DNA of 39,684 nt from Oscillospiraceae bacterium (lineage in GTDB: Bacteria > Bacillota > Clostridia > Oscillospirales > Oscillospiraceae), in the NCBI GenBank assembly GCA_020025655.1, contig JAHHRR010000015.1, positions 1 to 39,684 on the forward strand, in the 5' to 3' direction. The notes beneath the pieces are model-generated. The model did no database searches, was not told the DNA's origin, and saw nothing but the letters and a program-made list of their open reading frames with translations. Positions 15,978-24,367 of the stretch are shown here, one piece after another; within the stretch, counting starts at the first letter, position 1, and each line of letters opens with the position of its first letter. The position numbers and the translations under genes were made by a program.

Positions 15978-16844
15978 TTAAGGAATTGTGTGGGTTCTCA
16001 GATATTCGAGAATCTTTGAAAGACCGGCGCTTGTGATTGTTTTGCCGTTGGAAGAGGCAAATTCATCCAGAAGTGTGCCGGAGGGGTCACACACAGCTCT
16101 TGCAATATCGGCATAGTAAACACCGGTATTGGAGCAGACAGTTTCAATCCAGCTCTTCAAGGCGTTGCAGTGAGCGATGGTAGTTCCGTCGATACCTGCG
16201 TAGCTGCTGATAACAGAAGTGGGGCTGCAGCAGACAATTGCTGTCTCAGGGCTTGCAGACTTAATGGAGTTAATAAGAGAAGTGTAGTCTGCAATGAATT
16301 TTTCCTCGGTTGTTTCGGTAAGACCGTCCATACCAACAGAAATCACAAGGATTTTAGGCTTGTTGGCACCGGCGGCAGTGGCTATGGGGGTAACAACACC
16401 GTCGGCAGGGTTTACAATGCTTATGTTGCCGATAGTGCTTGCGGGCATATTGCCGGCCTGAGTTGCCCAGAACTGAGTTGTGGCCTGACCACCGCTGAGA
16501 AGTGCATAGCTTTTAAGTCCCATAAGGGAAGTGTCACAGAGGAAAGTGAGGGAATCGATGTATTCCTGACCGCCGTCAGCGGTTTCGCCAAGCTGATTAA
16601 GGGAGGCTGCGGCGGCAGGTGTTTCAGCCACAGCATCATCAGCAGATTCAGAATCGCTCCTGACTGCATCGGTGGCAGGAACAGAGCCATCGGGTCTGTC
16701 GCTGAGATACAAAATGCCGTCCTGCTGTTCACCGTCATATTTCGGAATAGATGCGGCAATGAAACCGACCAGCAGGGCCACGAGGCATACGACAATGCAG
16801 AGTGCCCATATTATATTTTTTAGTATAGATAGTTTGCTTTGCAT
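15978..16844 (-). CDS. Membrane-anchored SGNH/GDSL-fold protein with degenerate catalytic blocks
   Basis: The 288-residue product has one N-terminal signal-anchor helix (10-32), a Ser/Asp/Ala-rich linker (35-92), and an extracytoplasmic domain of the SGNH hydrolase type. Block I, usually FIGDSLT..L, reads FLCDTSLMGL (101-110), so the nucleophile position holds Thr105. Block III, usually GTND, reads VGMDG (170-174). Block V, usually DGxHLT, reads NGKTIT (266-271). All three triad or oxyanion positions are thus changed by my by-eye alignment. It may bind cell-wall glycans or O-acetyl groups without hydrolysing them, or use a shifted Ser106. It has a GGAGG ribosome site and a TATAAT box upstream. 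Confidence 0.72.
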   Translation of the reverse strand: MQSKLSILKNIIWALCIVVCLVALLVGFIAASIPKYDGEQQDGILYLSDRPDGSVPATDAVRSDSESADDAVAETPAAAASLNQLGETADGGQEYIDSLTFLCDTSLMGLKSYALLSGGQATTQFWATQAGNMPASTIGNISIVNPADGVVTPIATAAGANKPKILVISVGMDGLTETTEEKFIADYTSLINSIKSASPETAIVCCSPTSVISSYAGIDGTTIAHCNALKSWIETVCSNTGVYYADIARAVCDPSGTLLDEFASSNGKTITSAGLSKILEYLRTHTIP

Positions 16845-16876
16845 GAAAATGCCTCCGAAGCTTAATATTAAACAAT

Positions 16877-16882
16877 ATTATA
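16877..16882 (-). promoter_or_regulatory. -10 box of the SGNH-like gene
   Basis: A perfect TATAAT on the minus strand lies about 33 nt from the start codon. The matching -35 position is T-rich and not consensus, so strength is uncertain. Confidence 0.5.
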
Positions 16883-17070
16883 CAGCAAATCTGAAAAAAT
16901 AAAAGGGCTATTTCTAAACAAATACAGGAAATTGTCATCGGGGAATGAGATTTGCCTGAATTTGCTGAAATAAAATCACCCGCAGCTTCCATGTGCGGGA
17001 CTTGTTTCAATATAAATCAGCTGTAAATCTGCCGAATACAGCGTGAATCGGAGATTTTATGCTTTCACAA

Positions 17071-17107
17071 AAAATAACCACCGATATGTTTTACCATATC
17101 GGTGGTT
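17071..17107 (-). terminator. Terminator downstream of the EF-G-like gene
   Basis: AACCACCGATATG and CATATCGGTGGTT form a 13-bp stem with a 6-nt loop, followed by ATTTTTTG on the minus strand. It lies 80 nt after the stop codon. Confidence 0.85.
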
Positions 17108-17186
17108 AAAGCTTATAAATTATGCTGCGGAATAAAAGCGGAGGGAGCTTTTAGATGCCGCTGCATCAAAAACCATAAAGCTAAGC

Positions 17187-19196
17187 TTAAGCCTGTTCAG
17201 CGGCCTTGGCTTCTTCAATGATCTTCTGCTGGACGTTGCCGGGAGCCTCTTCGTAACGGACAAACTTGAGGGTGAAGGAACCACGGCCCTGAGTCATGGA
17301 GCGCAGATCAATAGTGTAAGTGCTCATCTCAGCCATAGGAACCTCAGCTTCGACAGTCTGCATACCGTCGTCTGCGGTCATACCCAGAACAGTACCACGG
17401 CGCTTGGAGCTGATATCACTCATGATATCGCCAAGGCTTGCGTCGGGGATAGTGACGTTCAGAAGGCCGATAGGCTCAAGAATGGTGGGCTTTGCCTTGG
17501 GAATACCGTCCTGATATGCAAGACGGGCGGCAGTCTGGAATGCCATATCGTTGGAGTCTACGGGGTGGTAGGAGCCATCGTACAGAGTGGCTTTCAGACC
17601 GACCATGGGATAGCCTGCCAGAACACCCTTGACAACTGCATTTCTCAGACCCTTTTCAACGCTGGGGAAGAAGTTCTTAGGAACGGAACCGCCGAATACT
17701 TCCTCTGCGAAGATCATGTCATCCTGCTCGTCCTGAGGCTCGAAGCGAATCCATACATCACCGAACTGACCGGAACCGCCGGACTGCTTCTTATGACGTC
17801 CGTGGGCCTCGACTTTACCCTTGATCTTCTCACGGTATGCAACTCTTGCAGGCAGAAGCTCAGTCTCTACATTGAAGCGGTGTTTGAGCTTGGAGCAGAG
17901 AACGTCAACCTGAATGTCGCCTGCGCCGGAGAGAACCATCTGGTGAGTCTCGGCATTATTTTCGAGAGTGAAGGAAATATCCTCCTCGTTAAGTCTTGCA
18001 AGACCGGCAGCAATCTTATCATCCTGACCCTTGACTTTAGGTGCAATAGCCATGGAGTAGCAGGGCTCAGGCATGGTGATACGGTCGAGAACTGCTTCGG
18101 ACTTGAGGTCGGTAATGGTATCGCCGGTGGCCCAGTCCATCTTGCCTATTGCAACGATATCGCCGCAGCAGGCATCCTTAACCTCAGTGGTGTGCTTGCC
18201 GACCATGGTGTACAGGCGGCCCAGCTTGTCACGGTTGGAGGTGCGGGCATTGCGCAGGGTCATATCGGCCTTAATGTTGCCGCCCAGAACCTTAACAAAG
18301 CTGTACTTACCGAACTGATCGGATATGGTCTTGAATACAAAGCCGAGAATAAGATCGTTGGGCTTTGCGTGGCCTGCCTCTTCGGGGTCGGGAACATAGT
18401 CCATAACGCCCTGAAGGAGAGCCTCGGTACCGACGTTTGTAAGAGCTGCGCTTGCAAATACAGGGACAACAGTTCTGTCCTTAACGCCGAGCTTGATTCC
18501 CAGAGCGATATCCTCTTCGGAAAGCTCCATAGCCTCGAAGAACTTCTCCATAAGCTCTTCGCTTGCACCGGCGGCAGTCTCCATAAGACCCTCACGAAGC
18601 TCGTCAACCTTTGCCTGATCTTCTGCGGGAACGTCTATTTTAACAGTCTTTCTGTCGTTAGTCTGGTATGCTATGTTATGTACAAGGTCAATAACGCCGG
18701 TTCCGTCGGACATGGGGATGGTAACGGGGCAAACGATACTGCCGTACTTATCCTTCAGGCTGTCCAAGAGACCGTAATAATTGCCGTTTTCTTCATCGCA
18801 CTTTGAAATGCAGAACATAACGGGCAGCTCTGCGTTCTTGAGATACTTCCATGAGCGCTCGACACCGACGGTGATGCCGTCTTTTGCGGAGGCCACGATT
18901 ATACCGGCCTCAACAGCACGCAGTGCGCAAAGAACATCGCCTGCAAAGTCAAAGTAACCGGGGCAGTCAAGAATGTTAATCTTGTTGTTTCCGAATCTAA
19001 CCGGTGCCACAGAAGTAGAAATACTAATCTGGCGTTTGACTTCTTCAACGTCATAGTCGCAGATGGTATTACCATCGCCGACCTTGCCCAAGCGGTCCGT
19101 AATATTGCAGCTGTACAGCATACTTTCGGCAAGGCTGGTCTTACCGCTGTTGCCATGGCCCATAAGGCAGATGTTGCGAATGTTTTTGGTTTCCAT
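17187..19196 (-). CDS. Elongation factor G-like translational GTPase
   Basis: The 669-residue protein has the EF-G domain order: GTPase, domain II, and domains III-V with KQSGGSGQFGDVWIRFEP in domain IV. The P-loop is GHGNSGKTS (13-21). It is not the canonical FusA. The G3 motif reads DCPGYFDF (77-84) instead of DTPGHVDF, so the catalytic His is Tyr81, and G4 reads SKCD (131-134) instead of NKxD. These traits match the EF-G-like class typified by Thermus EF-G-2. Its role is still poorly defined; slow GTPase activity is known for some members. The start at 19196 has GAGAGGA upstream; a longer frame from 19259 lies inside the promoter region. Confidence 0.9.
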   Translation of the reverse strand: METKNIRNICLMGHGNSGKTSLAESMLYSCNITDRLGKVGDGNTICDYDVEEVKRQISISTSVAPVRFGNNKINILDCPGYFDFAGDVLCALRAVEAGIIVASAKDGITVGVERSWKYLKNAELPVMFCISKCDEENGNYYGLLDSLKDKYGSIVCPVTIPMSDGTGVIDLVHNIAYQTNDRKTVKIDVPAEDQAKVDELREGLMETAAGASEELMEKFFEAMELSEEDIALGIKLGVKDRTVVPVFASAALTNVGTEALLQGVMDYVPDPEEAGHAKPNDLILGFVFKTISDQFGKYSFVKVLGGNIKADMTLRNARTSNRDKLGRLYTMVGKHTTEVKDACCGDIVAIGKMDWATGDTITDLKSEAVLDRITMPEPCYSMAIAPKVKGQDDKIAAGLARLNEEDISFTLENNAETHQMVLSGAGDIQVDVLCSKLKHRFNVETELLPARVAYREKIKGKVEAHGRHKKQSGGSGQFGDVWIRFEPQDEQDDMIFAEEVFGGSVPKNFFPSVEKGLRNAVVKGVLAGYPMVGLKATLYDGSYHPVDSNDMAFQTAARLAYQDGIPKAKPTILEPIGLLNVTIPDASLGDIMSDISSKRRGTVLGMTADDGMQTVEAEVPMAEMSTYTIDLRSMTQGRGSFTLKFVRYEEAPGNVQQKIIEEAKAAEQA

Positions 19197-19257
19197 TTGT
19201 TGCTTCCTCTCTGATAGTATGAATTTCCGAAAATACTTTTCAGTACTTATGTTATAC

Positions 19258-19287
19258 ATTATACACTACTGGAAGCGGAAATAGCAA
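19258..19287 (-). promoter_or_regulatory. Probable promoter of the EF-G-like gene
   Basis: TTGCTA (19287-19282) and a perfect TATAAT (19263-19258) are 18 nt apart on the minus strand. The -10 box is about 60 nt before the chosen ATG. Confidence 0.55.
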
Positions 19288-19357
19288 GCAATAAATTGAC
19301 AAAATACACATAACGTAGAAAATTTTACAAAAAATTTCTCAAATTTGATAAGAAATC

Positions 19358-19393
19358 ACAAAAAAATACAGGCAGAAGATCATCTTCTGCCTG
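19358..19393 (-). terminator. Terminator of the pseudo-P-type ATPase gene
   Basis: CAGGCAGAAG and CTTCTGCCTG form a 10-bp stem around a short loop, followed by ATTTTTTT on the minus strand. It lies about 20 nt after the stop codon. Confidence 0.85.
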
Positions 19394-19411
19394 CAAAAAA
19401 ACCATATTTTG

Positions 19412-22219
19412 TTAAAATTTTAGAAAAGTGCTAACAATTACAACAGGAACGGCCCAGAGCAGTGCAGCGCCGAGCAAAAAGCCGGAACTGACGAAGCCGA
19501 CAGTCAGCAATTTGACCACAACGGTTAAAAATCCGATTACACAGGAGAGGATGCAGAGCATAATATTAACTCTTGCAGCAATAAACATACTTCTTCCTGT
19601 ATCTGCCATATGGATAAGCGGTGCAAGACCCTCACGGCAGACCACTGCGGCAATCTTGCTATCCTTGCCGGGGACTGCATCGGAGATTTTGAAGCGCTCA
19701 ACATAGGGCGGGAAGTCATAGCCGTCGGTTGCAACATCAAAGCTCTCTCTTATCATTTCGGGAGTGATGTTAAAGTCACGGATTGCAAAAATGGGGTGGC
19801 GGTTGGACTTTATAAGACCAACCAGAGCCTTTTTGACCTGCTCCTGAGGAGTATATTTAAGGTTAAATATACCGTAAATAATACCGTCAACGGCCAGAAG
19901 CACAGAGCATTTATCAATGAGCTTGTACGGCACATGAACATTCATAAGGCGCATAAACTCAAGACCGCCGCAGAGGACGGTTTCGCCGTCGATGATACCC
20001 TTGAAGCCGCCGCCTGCCAGACACTCGAAGTTTTCAAGATGCTTGGGAGCGCAGTTGTTCTTTTCCATCAGATCACCGAAGCAGGAGGCAATTCCCAAAC
20101 CGGAGGCGCCCAGCATGGTTCCTGCGTAGGAGATGATCTTTTCGGAGGGGATGTTTGAGAAGATGCGTATATCTTCAATCTTAACGCTTCCCTGAGGGAA
20201 AAGATCTCTGTCAGTGACCACAAGGTTTTTGCTTGTGCCGATATCACAAAGTCCTGACCAGCCCGCAATGGCGGCGCCGCTGGAGAAAATTCTTGCAGAG
20301 CCGACGAAGAAGGGGAGGCTGAAGCACAGAAGTGCGGTAAAGGGAATTGTGGGTGCAAGGCACGCAGTAAGTACAAAAAGGAAATTACCCCAGCTCTTCT
20401 GCACGGCACAGATGATAAGTGCAAAAAGGAAAGATGCCGCTAACATAAAGGGAGAAACCTTATTAAAGAAGGTCTCATCGGGGGAAGCCTCTTCACTGCG
20501 GTGCAGGAAACCGGAAGCGGAGCGTGGGGACTTTAAAAGTGTGATGCCCGGGCCTTTTATACCGGCAACACCGGTGACCGCATAGAAGGTTTTTGCAATG
20601 GCAGGAACTCTTAAAGCCTTTCTCATGCCTTTTGCATGGAAAAGTGCGGAAATAAGAATACCTGTGAGTGAAAGCGAGGAGATAAGGCAGAGGGGGAGGT
20701 GAATGTCACCGAAAGCCCCGAAAACTACTGCCAGAGAATCAAACGCTGTGAAAATGCAGAAAAGAACTGCCATAAAATCTGCGCCGAAGCGTCCACGGAG
20801 CATATTCATAAATGCGCCGGTGAAAACATCAAGGCTCAAAAGTGTGATTCCAAGCTGGAGGGCAAGGCACATAGCGGCCTGCACCTTAACTGTTTTCAGC
20901 ATACCGGGAAGCGGCAGACCCAGCGAGATGTAAGCCATAAAGGCAAGCAGAACCAGTGCGATTCTGGTGCGGAGCTTGAGCGAACGAACAAAGGAGCCAT
21001 AGTATTTTGTGGCTTCCTTGGGGTTCAGCTCCCGACCGAGATTTTCGTCACTGTCGGGCATTGTGGAGCCGTCGCCGTCGGCAGCACCCGGATTCCGCAT
21101 ACGATAAAGAACACCGGTTAAAAGCCCCAGAAGATATTCCCTGAAGGTCGGAAAATCATCGTCATCGTCCTGAATATGGGATGCGGCTTCGGCGTAATTA
21201 TCGCTCTGGGCATAGCTTTCGTTGCCCGTATCGTTATAGCTGAAAGTAAACTCCTCATCCTCAGGACTGGGGGTGAAATCAGTCATCTCAGTCTCTAAGG
21301 TATCATCATCGGGAGCACTTTCTTTGGGAGCTTTGAATTTGAGCTTCTTTCTGCTCTTTTTATCTTTGTGCTTTTTAGGTTTACTGAAGATTGAACCCTT
21401 GAATTCAGGGTTCTTCTCATCCATGGATTCCTCATCATCGCCGTCATCGGGCATATCGGGATAATCGTCGGGACGTTTTGCGACAGGAATATAGTTGGGC
21501 TGATTGTGCCCCTTATAATCCTCGTCAGGACTTATATCAAGGGTTTTGCTGCCATAAGACAGCTGTGTTTTGCGCTTGCCGCCCAGATTGAAACGGGGGT
21601 CAATGTTTTCCTCGGGACTTTCAAAATCCTGAGGAATTTCCTCGCCCTCGTAATAACCGCCCTGAGCTTCAAAGTCCTGAGGGCCGCCGGAGTAATATTC
21701 CTGATCCTCGTCGTAATATTCCTGATCGTCGTAATAGTCCTGAGACTCATCACACTGATCGTATCCGTCATCATCCCCGGAATAATAGGAATCCCCGTAT
21801 GTATAATCATCTGTATATTCATCTTCATACTCATTCTGACCGTACAGTTCATCACCGTATTCATCCTGAGCATAATCCTCGGGCTGCTGAGCATCGGGTG
21901 CAGAATCAGAAAAGTCATCATGGATTCTGCCCAGAACATAATCTCTGGCACCCTCGGCAATACCTGCAATTTTGGACTTAGGCTCGTAAAGTTTGACATC
22001 AGCTTCCTGCGCCTTGGGCTTATAGACCTTTACGCCGTCCTCATCGTCATCTGCATAATCTGCATAATCCGTTTGAGGAGATGCTGCATCTGCGGAATAA
22101 GACCCGGAGCTGTACGCCGGGTCGGTATATTGCGACTGAATGTCAAATTCGGCAAGGATATCGTCCACAGATACTTCGCTGTATTCATTTGTAGGGCTTG
22201 TATCTTTTGTGATGGCCAT
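19412..22219 (-). CDS. Degenerate P-type ATPase-like membrane protein with a long acidic N-terminal tail
   Basis: The protein has 935 residues. Residues 1-360 are Asp/Glu/Tyr/Gln-rich, with a Lys-rich patch (about 281-299), and are presumably disordered and cytoplasmic. From about 418 on there are hydrophobic helices arranged as in heavy-metal (P1B) ATPases. TACLAPTIPFTALL (618-631) stands where the CPC helix would be. LVVTDRDLFPQG (666-677) replaces DKTGTLT. AGGGFKGIIDGETVLCGG (735-752) mirrors the GxGxxG nucleotide-domain motif. LLAVDGIIYGIF (774-785) is followed by IRD (813-815) in place of TGD. VCREGLAP (860-867) stands in place of GDGxND. Two C-terminal helices end the protein. The fold is kept but every catalytic motif is altered, so ATP-driven transport seems impossible; a sensor or scaffold role is inference. 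It follows an rlmB-like gene by 58 nt. Confidence 0.75.
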   Translation of the reverse strand: MAITKDTSPTNEYSEVSVDDILAEFDIQSQYTDPAYSSGSYSADAASPQTDYADYADDDEDGVKVYKPKAQEADVKLYEPKSKIAGIAEGARDYVLGRIHDDFSDSAPDAQQPEDYAQDEYGDELYGQNEYEDEYTDDYTYGDSYYSGDDDGYDQCDESQDYYDDQEYYDEDQEYYSGGPQDFEAQGGYYEGEEIPQDFESPEENIDPRFNLGGKRKTQLSYGSKTLDISPDEDYKGHNQPNYIPVAKRPDDYPDMPDDGDDEESMDEKNPEFKGSIFSKPKKHKDKKSRKKLKFKAPKESAPDDDTLETEMTDFTPSPEDEEFTFSYNDTGNESYAQSDNYAEAASHIQDDDDDFPTFREYLLGLLTGVLYRMRNPGAADGDGSTMPDSDENLGRELNPKEATKYYGSFVRSLKLRTRIALVLLAFMAYISLGLPLPGMLKTVKVQAAMCLALQLGITLLSLDVFTGAFMNMLRGRFGADFMAVLFCIFTAFDSLAVVFGAFGDIHLPLCLISSLSLTGILISALFHAKGMRKALRVPAIAKTFYAVTGVAGIKGPGITLLKSPRSASGFLHRSEEASPDETFFNKVSPFMLAASFLFALIICAVQKSWGNFLFVLTACLAPTIPFTALLCFSLPFFVGSARIFSSGAAIAGWSGLCDIGTSKNLVVTDRDLFPQGSVKIEDIRIFSNIPSEKIISYAGTMLGASGLGIASCFGDLMEKNNCAPKHLENFECLAGGGFKGIIDGETVLCGGLEFMRLMNVHVPYKLIDKCSVLLAVDGIIYGIFNLKYTPQEQVKKALVGLIKSNRHPIFAIRDFNITPEMIRESFDVATDGYDFPPYVERFKISDAVPGKDSKIAAVVCREGLAPLIHMADTGRSMFIAARVNIMLCILSCVIGFLTVVVKLLTVGFVSSGFLLGAALLWAVPVVIVSTFLKF

Positions 22220-22277
22220 TTTTATCTCTGCCTTCCGGATTGTTTACTTATTTATATATAGAAGAAAGGGCTTTAAA

Positions 22278-23033
22278 TTATAAGCTGCGCTGTCTCAGAA
22301 CCTCATACATTGTAACTGCTGCGGCAGCGGATGCATTGAGGGAGGTAACCTTGCCCTTCATAGGCAGGCTTACAATGAAGTCGCAGCGGTCACGGACAAG
22401 TCTGCCCATGCCGTCGCCCTCGGAACCGATTACAAGAGCAAGTGCGCCGGTAAAATCAGTGTGCCACAGGTCGGAAGTGCCCTCGGCAGCAGTACCGTAA
22501 ATCCATACGCCACGCTCTTTAAGCTCGTTTAAAACAGCGGGAATATTGGCAACTCTTGCAATGGCGGCGTGTTCGGCTGCACCTGCGCTGGCCTTGTCGA
22601 CAATAGCGGTAAGACCTGCGGAGCGGCGCTTGGGGATTATGATTCCGTGAGCACCTGCACATTCAGCGGAACGGATGATTGCGCCCAGATTATGAGGGTC
22701 GGAAATCTCATCGCAGACAACAATGAAAGGAGCCTCGCCTCTTTCCTCTGCGATTGCAAAAATATCATCCAGAGAGCAGTATTCACGCAGACCTGCCAGC
22801 GCAATAACACCCTGATGAGCATGAGTCTGGCTCATGAAATCAAGCTTTCTGCGGTCGGCCTCAACAACGACAATACCCTTGTCTCTGGCTTTAGATGCAA
22901 TAAAGCCCAGGGTGTTGTCAACTTCGCCTCGGGCAATAAAAATCTTATCTATGGAACGTCCGGCTCTGAGAGCCTCTATAACGGCATTTCTGCCTTCAAT
23001 AAGTTCGTTTTTTACTTCAGTATCTCTATCCAT
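22278..23033 (-). CDS. rlmB: 23S rRNA (guanosine-2'-O)-methyltransferase, SpoU/TrmH family
   Basis: The 251-residue protein has an N-terminal substrate-binding domain starting IEGRNAVIEALRAGRSIDKIF. Its C-terminal SPOUT domain carries the three knot motifs: DPHNLGAIIRSAECAG, ALVIGSEGDGMGRLV and VSLPMKGKVTSLNASAAAAV. RlmB-type enzymes use S-adenosylmethionine to methylate the 2'-OH of a 23S rRNA guanosine. YacO/TrmH paralogs look similar, so the exact target is not certain. A GGAG lies 10 nt before the ATG. It is the first gene of a two-gene unit with the pseudo-P-type ATPase gene. Confidence 0.9.
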   Translation of the reverse strand: MDRDTEVKNELIEGRNAVIEALRAGRSIDKIFIARGEVDNTLGFIASKARDKGIVVVEADRRKLDFMSQTHAHQGVIALAGLREYCSLDDIFAIAEERGEAPFIVVCDEISDPHNLGAIIRSAECAGAHGIIIPKRRSAGLTAIVDKASAGAAEHAAIARVANIPAVLNELKERGVWIYGTAAEGTSDLWHTDFTGALALVIGSEGDGMGRLVRDRCDFIVSLPMKGKVTSLNASAAAAVTMYEVLRQRSL

Positions 23034-23202
23034 GGGTATAAAACTCCAAATTCTATTTATTCATGTGCATGATATCACAATATTATGTAAATTAAAAGGT
23101 TTATTTTAATTTTTTACAAATTATTATAGACTTTGCGCTTTCAAAAGAATATTATATACGTAAAATACAGGGACAAATTTCCCTTTCAGGAGATAATTAG
23201 TA

Positions 23203-24036
23203 ATGAGAGATCCAATGAATCACATAGAGCGTTTCAGCTATAACCATCCGCACTTCGGTATTCCGAATCTTATGCGCTATATTGCTATTGCAAATGTAGC
23301 GTTCTGGATCATGGGGGCGATAAATCCCGTATTTATGAGCTACCTTTACTTTGATCCCTACCTTATATTACACGGTCAGATCTGGCGTATCGTCAGCTTC
23401 ATACTTATTCCGCCCAGCACCGGACTGCTTGCGCTTCTGGTCATTTACTTCTATTATTGGATAGGAAACACCCTTGAGCAGTACTGGGGTACACCGCAGT
23501 TTAATATCTACTTCTTCAGCGGTGTTATATTTACTATAATATACGGCTTTGTAATTTACTTTACCACCGGTATGGGAACCAGACTGAGCTCTGAGTATAT
23601 TTATCTTTCAATGTTCTTCTCCTTCGCAACCCTGTTCCCCAATCTGGAAGTCCTGTTCATGTTTATTCTTCCGGTAAAGATGAAGTACCTTGCAGTATTT
23701 GATGCGATATTCTTCGTGTTCGGAGTATTCTCCTCAAGCTTCCCTGAAAACCTGCTTCCCGTTATCGCAGTTCTTAACTACTTCATTTTCTGCGGCGCAA
23801 GTCTTTTCAGACAGGTTGCACCTATGAGGGCAAGCAAGAATGCAGTCAATTTCCGTAAAGAGTCAAGACGGATAAAGCAGGAAGAGAAGCATAAGCTTTA
23901 TAATCATAAATGTGAGGTCTGCGGCAAGACAGATACTGATTATCCCAATCTTGAATTCCGTTACTGCTCAAAATGCCATGGCTATCACTGCTTCTGCGAG
24001 GAGCATATAAACAACCACATACATTTTACAGAGTAA
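23203..24036 (+). CDS. Pseudo-rhomboid membrane protein with a C-terminal zinc-binding tail
   Basis: The 277-residue protein has six or so membrane helices with rhomboid-like landmarks. A WR dipeptide in the first loop (61-62) is present, and YYWIGNTLEQYWGTPQFN (84-101) resembles the rhomboid region after the second helix. The catalytic GxSG motif is not found: the corresponding stretch is RLSSEYIYLSMFFSF (127-141). No suitable His is seen in the last helix. It is therefore probably a non-proteolytic, Derlin/iRhom-like member. The tail (from about 210) is basic, then has Cys237, Cys240, Cys255, Cys258, Cys263, Cys265 and His268, a likely two-zinc ribbon in the cytoplasm. An AGGAG ribosome site precedes the ATG. 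Confidence 0.78.
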   Translation: MRDPMNHIERFSYNHPHFGIPNLMRYIAIANVAFWIMGAINPVFMSYLYFDPYLILHGQIWRIVSFILIPPSTGLLALLVIYFYYWIGNTLEQYWGTPQFNIYFFSGVIFTIIYGFVIYFTTGMGTRLSSEYIYLSMFFSFATLFPNLEVLFMFILPVKMKYLAVFDAIFFVFGVFSSSFPENLLPVIAVLNYFIFCGASLFRQVAPMRASKNAVNFRKESRRIKQEEKHKLYNHKCEVCGKTDTDYPNLEFRYCSKCHGYHCFCEEHINNHIHFTE

Positions 24037-24044
24037 AAAACCTT

Positions 24045-24075
24045 GGAAAACCGGCCTTTTTTCGGCCGGTTTTCC
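24045..24075 (+). terminator. Terminator after the pseudo-rhomboid gene
   Basis: GGAAAACCGGCC and GGCCGGTTTTCC form a 12-bp stem with a T-rich loop. The tract after the stem is only weakly T-rich, so efficiency is uncertain. Confidence 0.65.
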
Positions 24076-24124
24076 ATCTCTTAGAAAAAAATCAAAAAAA
24101 TTTTAAAAAAATCGAAAAAAAAGC

Positions 24125-24153
24125 TTGCATTTTGAAAATCACTATGCTATTAT
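24125..24153 (+). promoter_or_regulatory. Promoter of tRNA-Pro
   Basis: TTGCAT (24125-24130), a 17-nt spacer and TATTAT (24148-24153) precede the tRNA by 37 nt. Confidence 0.65.
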
Positions 24154-24190
24154 AAATGAGCGCTGAGGGACAGCGCAAAACAATAAAACA

Positions 24191-24267
24191 TCCGGGTGTA
24201 GCGCAGATGGTAGCGCGCTTGAATGGGGTTCAAGAGGCCGCTAGTTCGACTCTAGTCACTCGGACCA
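24191..24267 (+). tRNA. tRNA-Pro (anticodon GGG)
   Basis: The acceptor strands TCCGGGT and ACTCGGA pair (one G-U). The D-arm is present, and the anticodon stem CTTGA/TCAAG encloses ATGGGGT, giving anticodon GGG for proline. The T-arm contains GTTCGA with stem CTAGT/ACTAG-like pairing. The CCA end is encoded at 24265-24267. A terminator follows directly. Confidence 0.95.
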
Positions 24268-24300
24268 ATCGAAGCAGGAATTTCCTGCTTCGATTTTTTT
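24268..24300 (+). terminator. Terminator after tRNA-Pro
   Basis: ATCGAAGCAGG and CCTGCTTCGAT form an 11-bp stem with a 5-nt loop, followed by TTTTTT. Confidence 0.9.
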
Positions 24301-24367
24301 ATATACCCGTGAAAAATTTAAGCCCCCTATGCTTTGAAGCATAAAAAAATAAAAACAGGAGAGAGCT

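Larger units (their letters stand above)
16845..17186. other. 342-bp intergenic region between the SGNH-like and EF-G-like genes
   Basis: It contains the -10 box of the SGNH-like gene (16877-16882), a short CCCGCA/TGCGGG inverted repeat (16979-16999) of unknown role, and the EF-G-like gene's terminator (17071-17107). No gene is supported. Confidence 0.6.

Noticed and set aside
17565..18806. 413-codon open frame opposite the EF-G-like gene
   Set aside because: Antisense shadow of the GTPase gene, without start signals or recognisable domains.
21506..22261. Hydrophobic 251-codon frame opposite the acidic tail of the pseudo-P-type ATPase
   Set aside because: Asp/Glu/Tyr codons read in antisense give Ile/Val/Leu codons, so the membrane-like look is an artefact.
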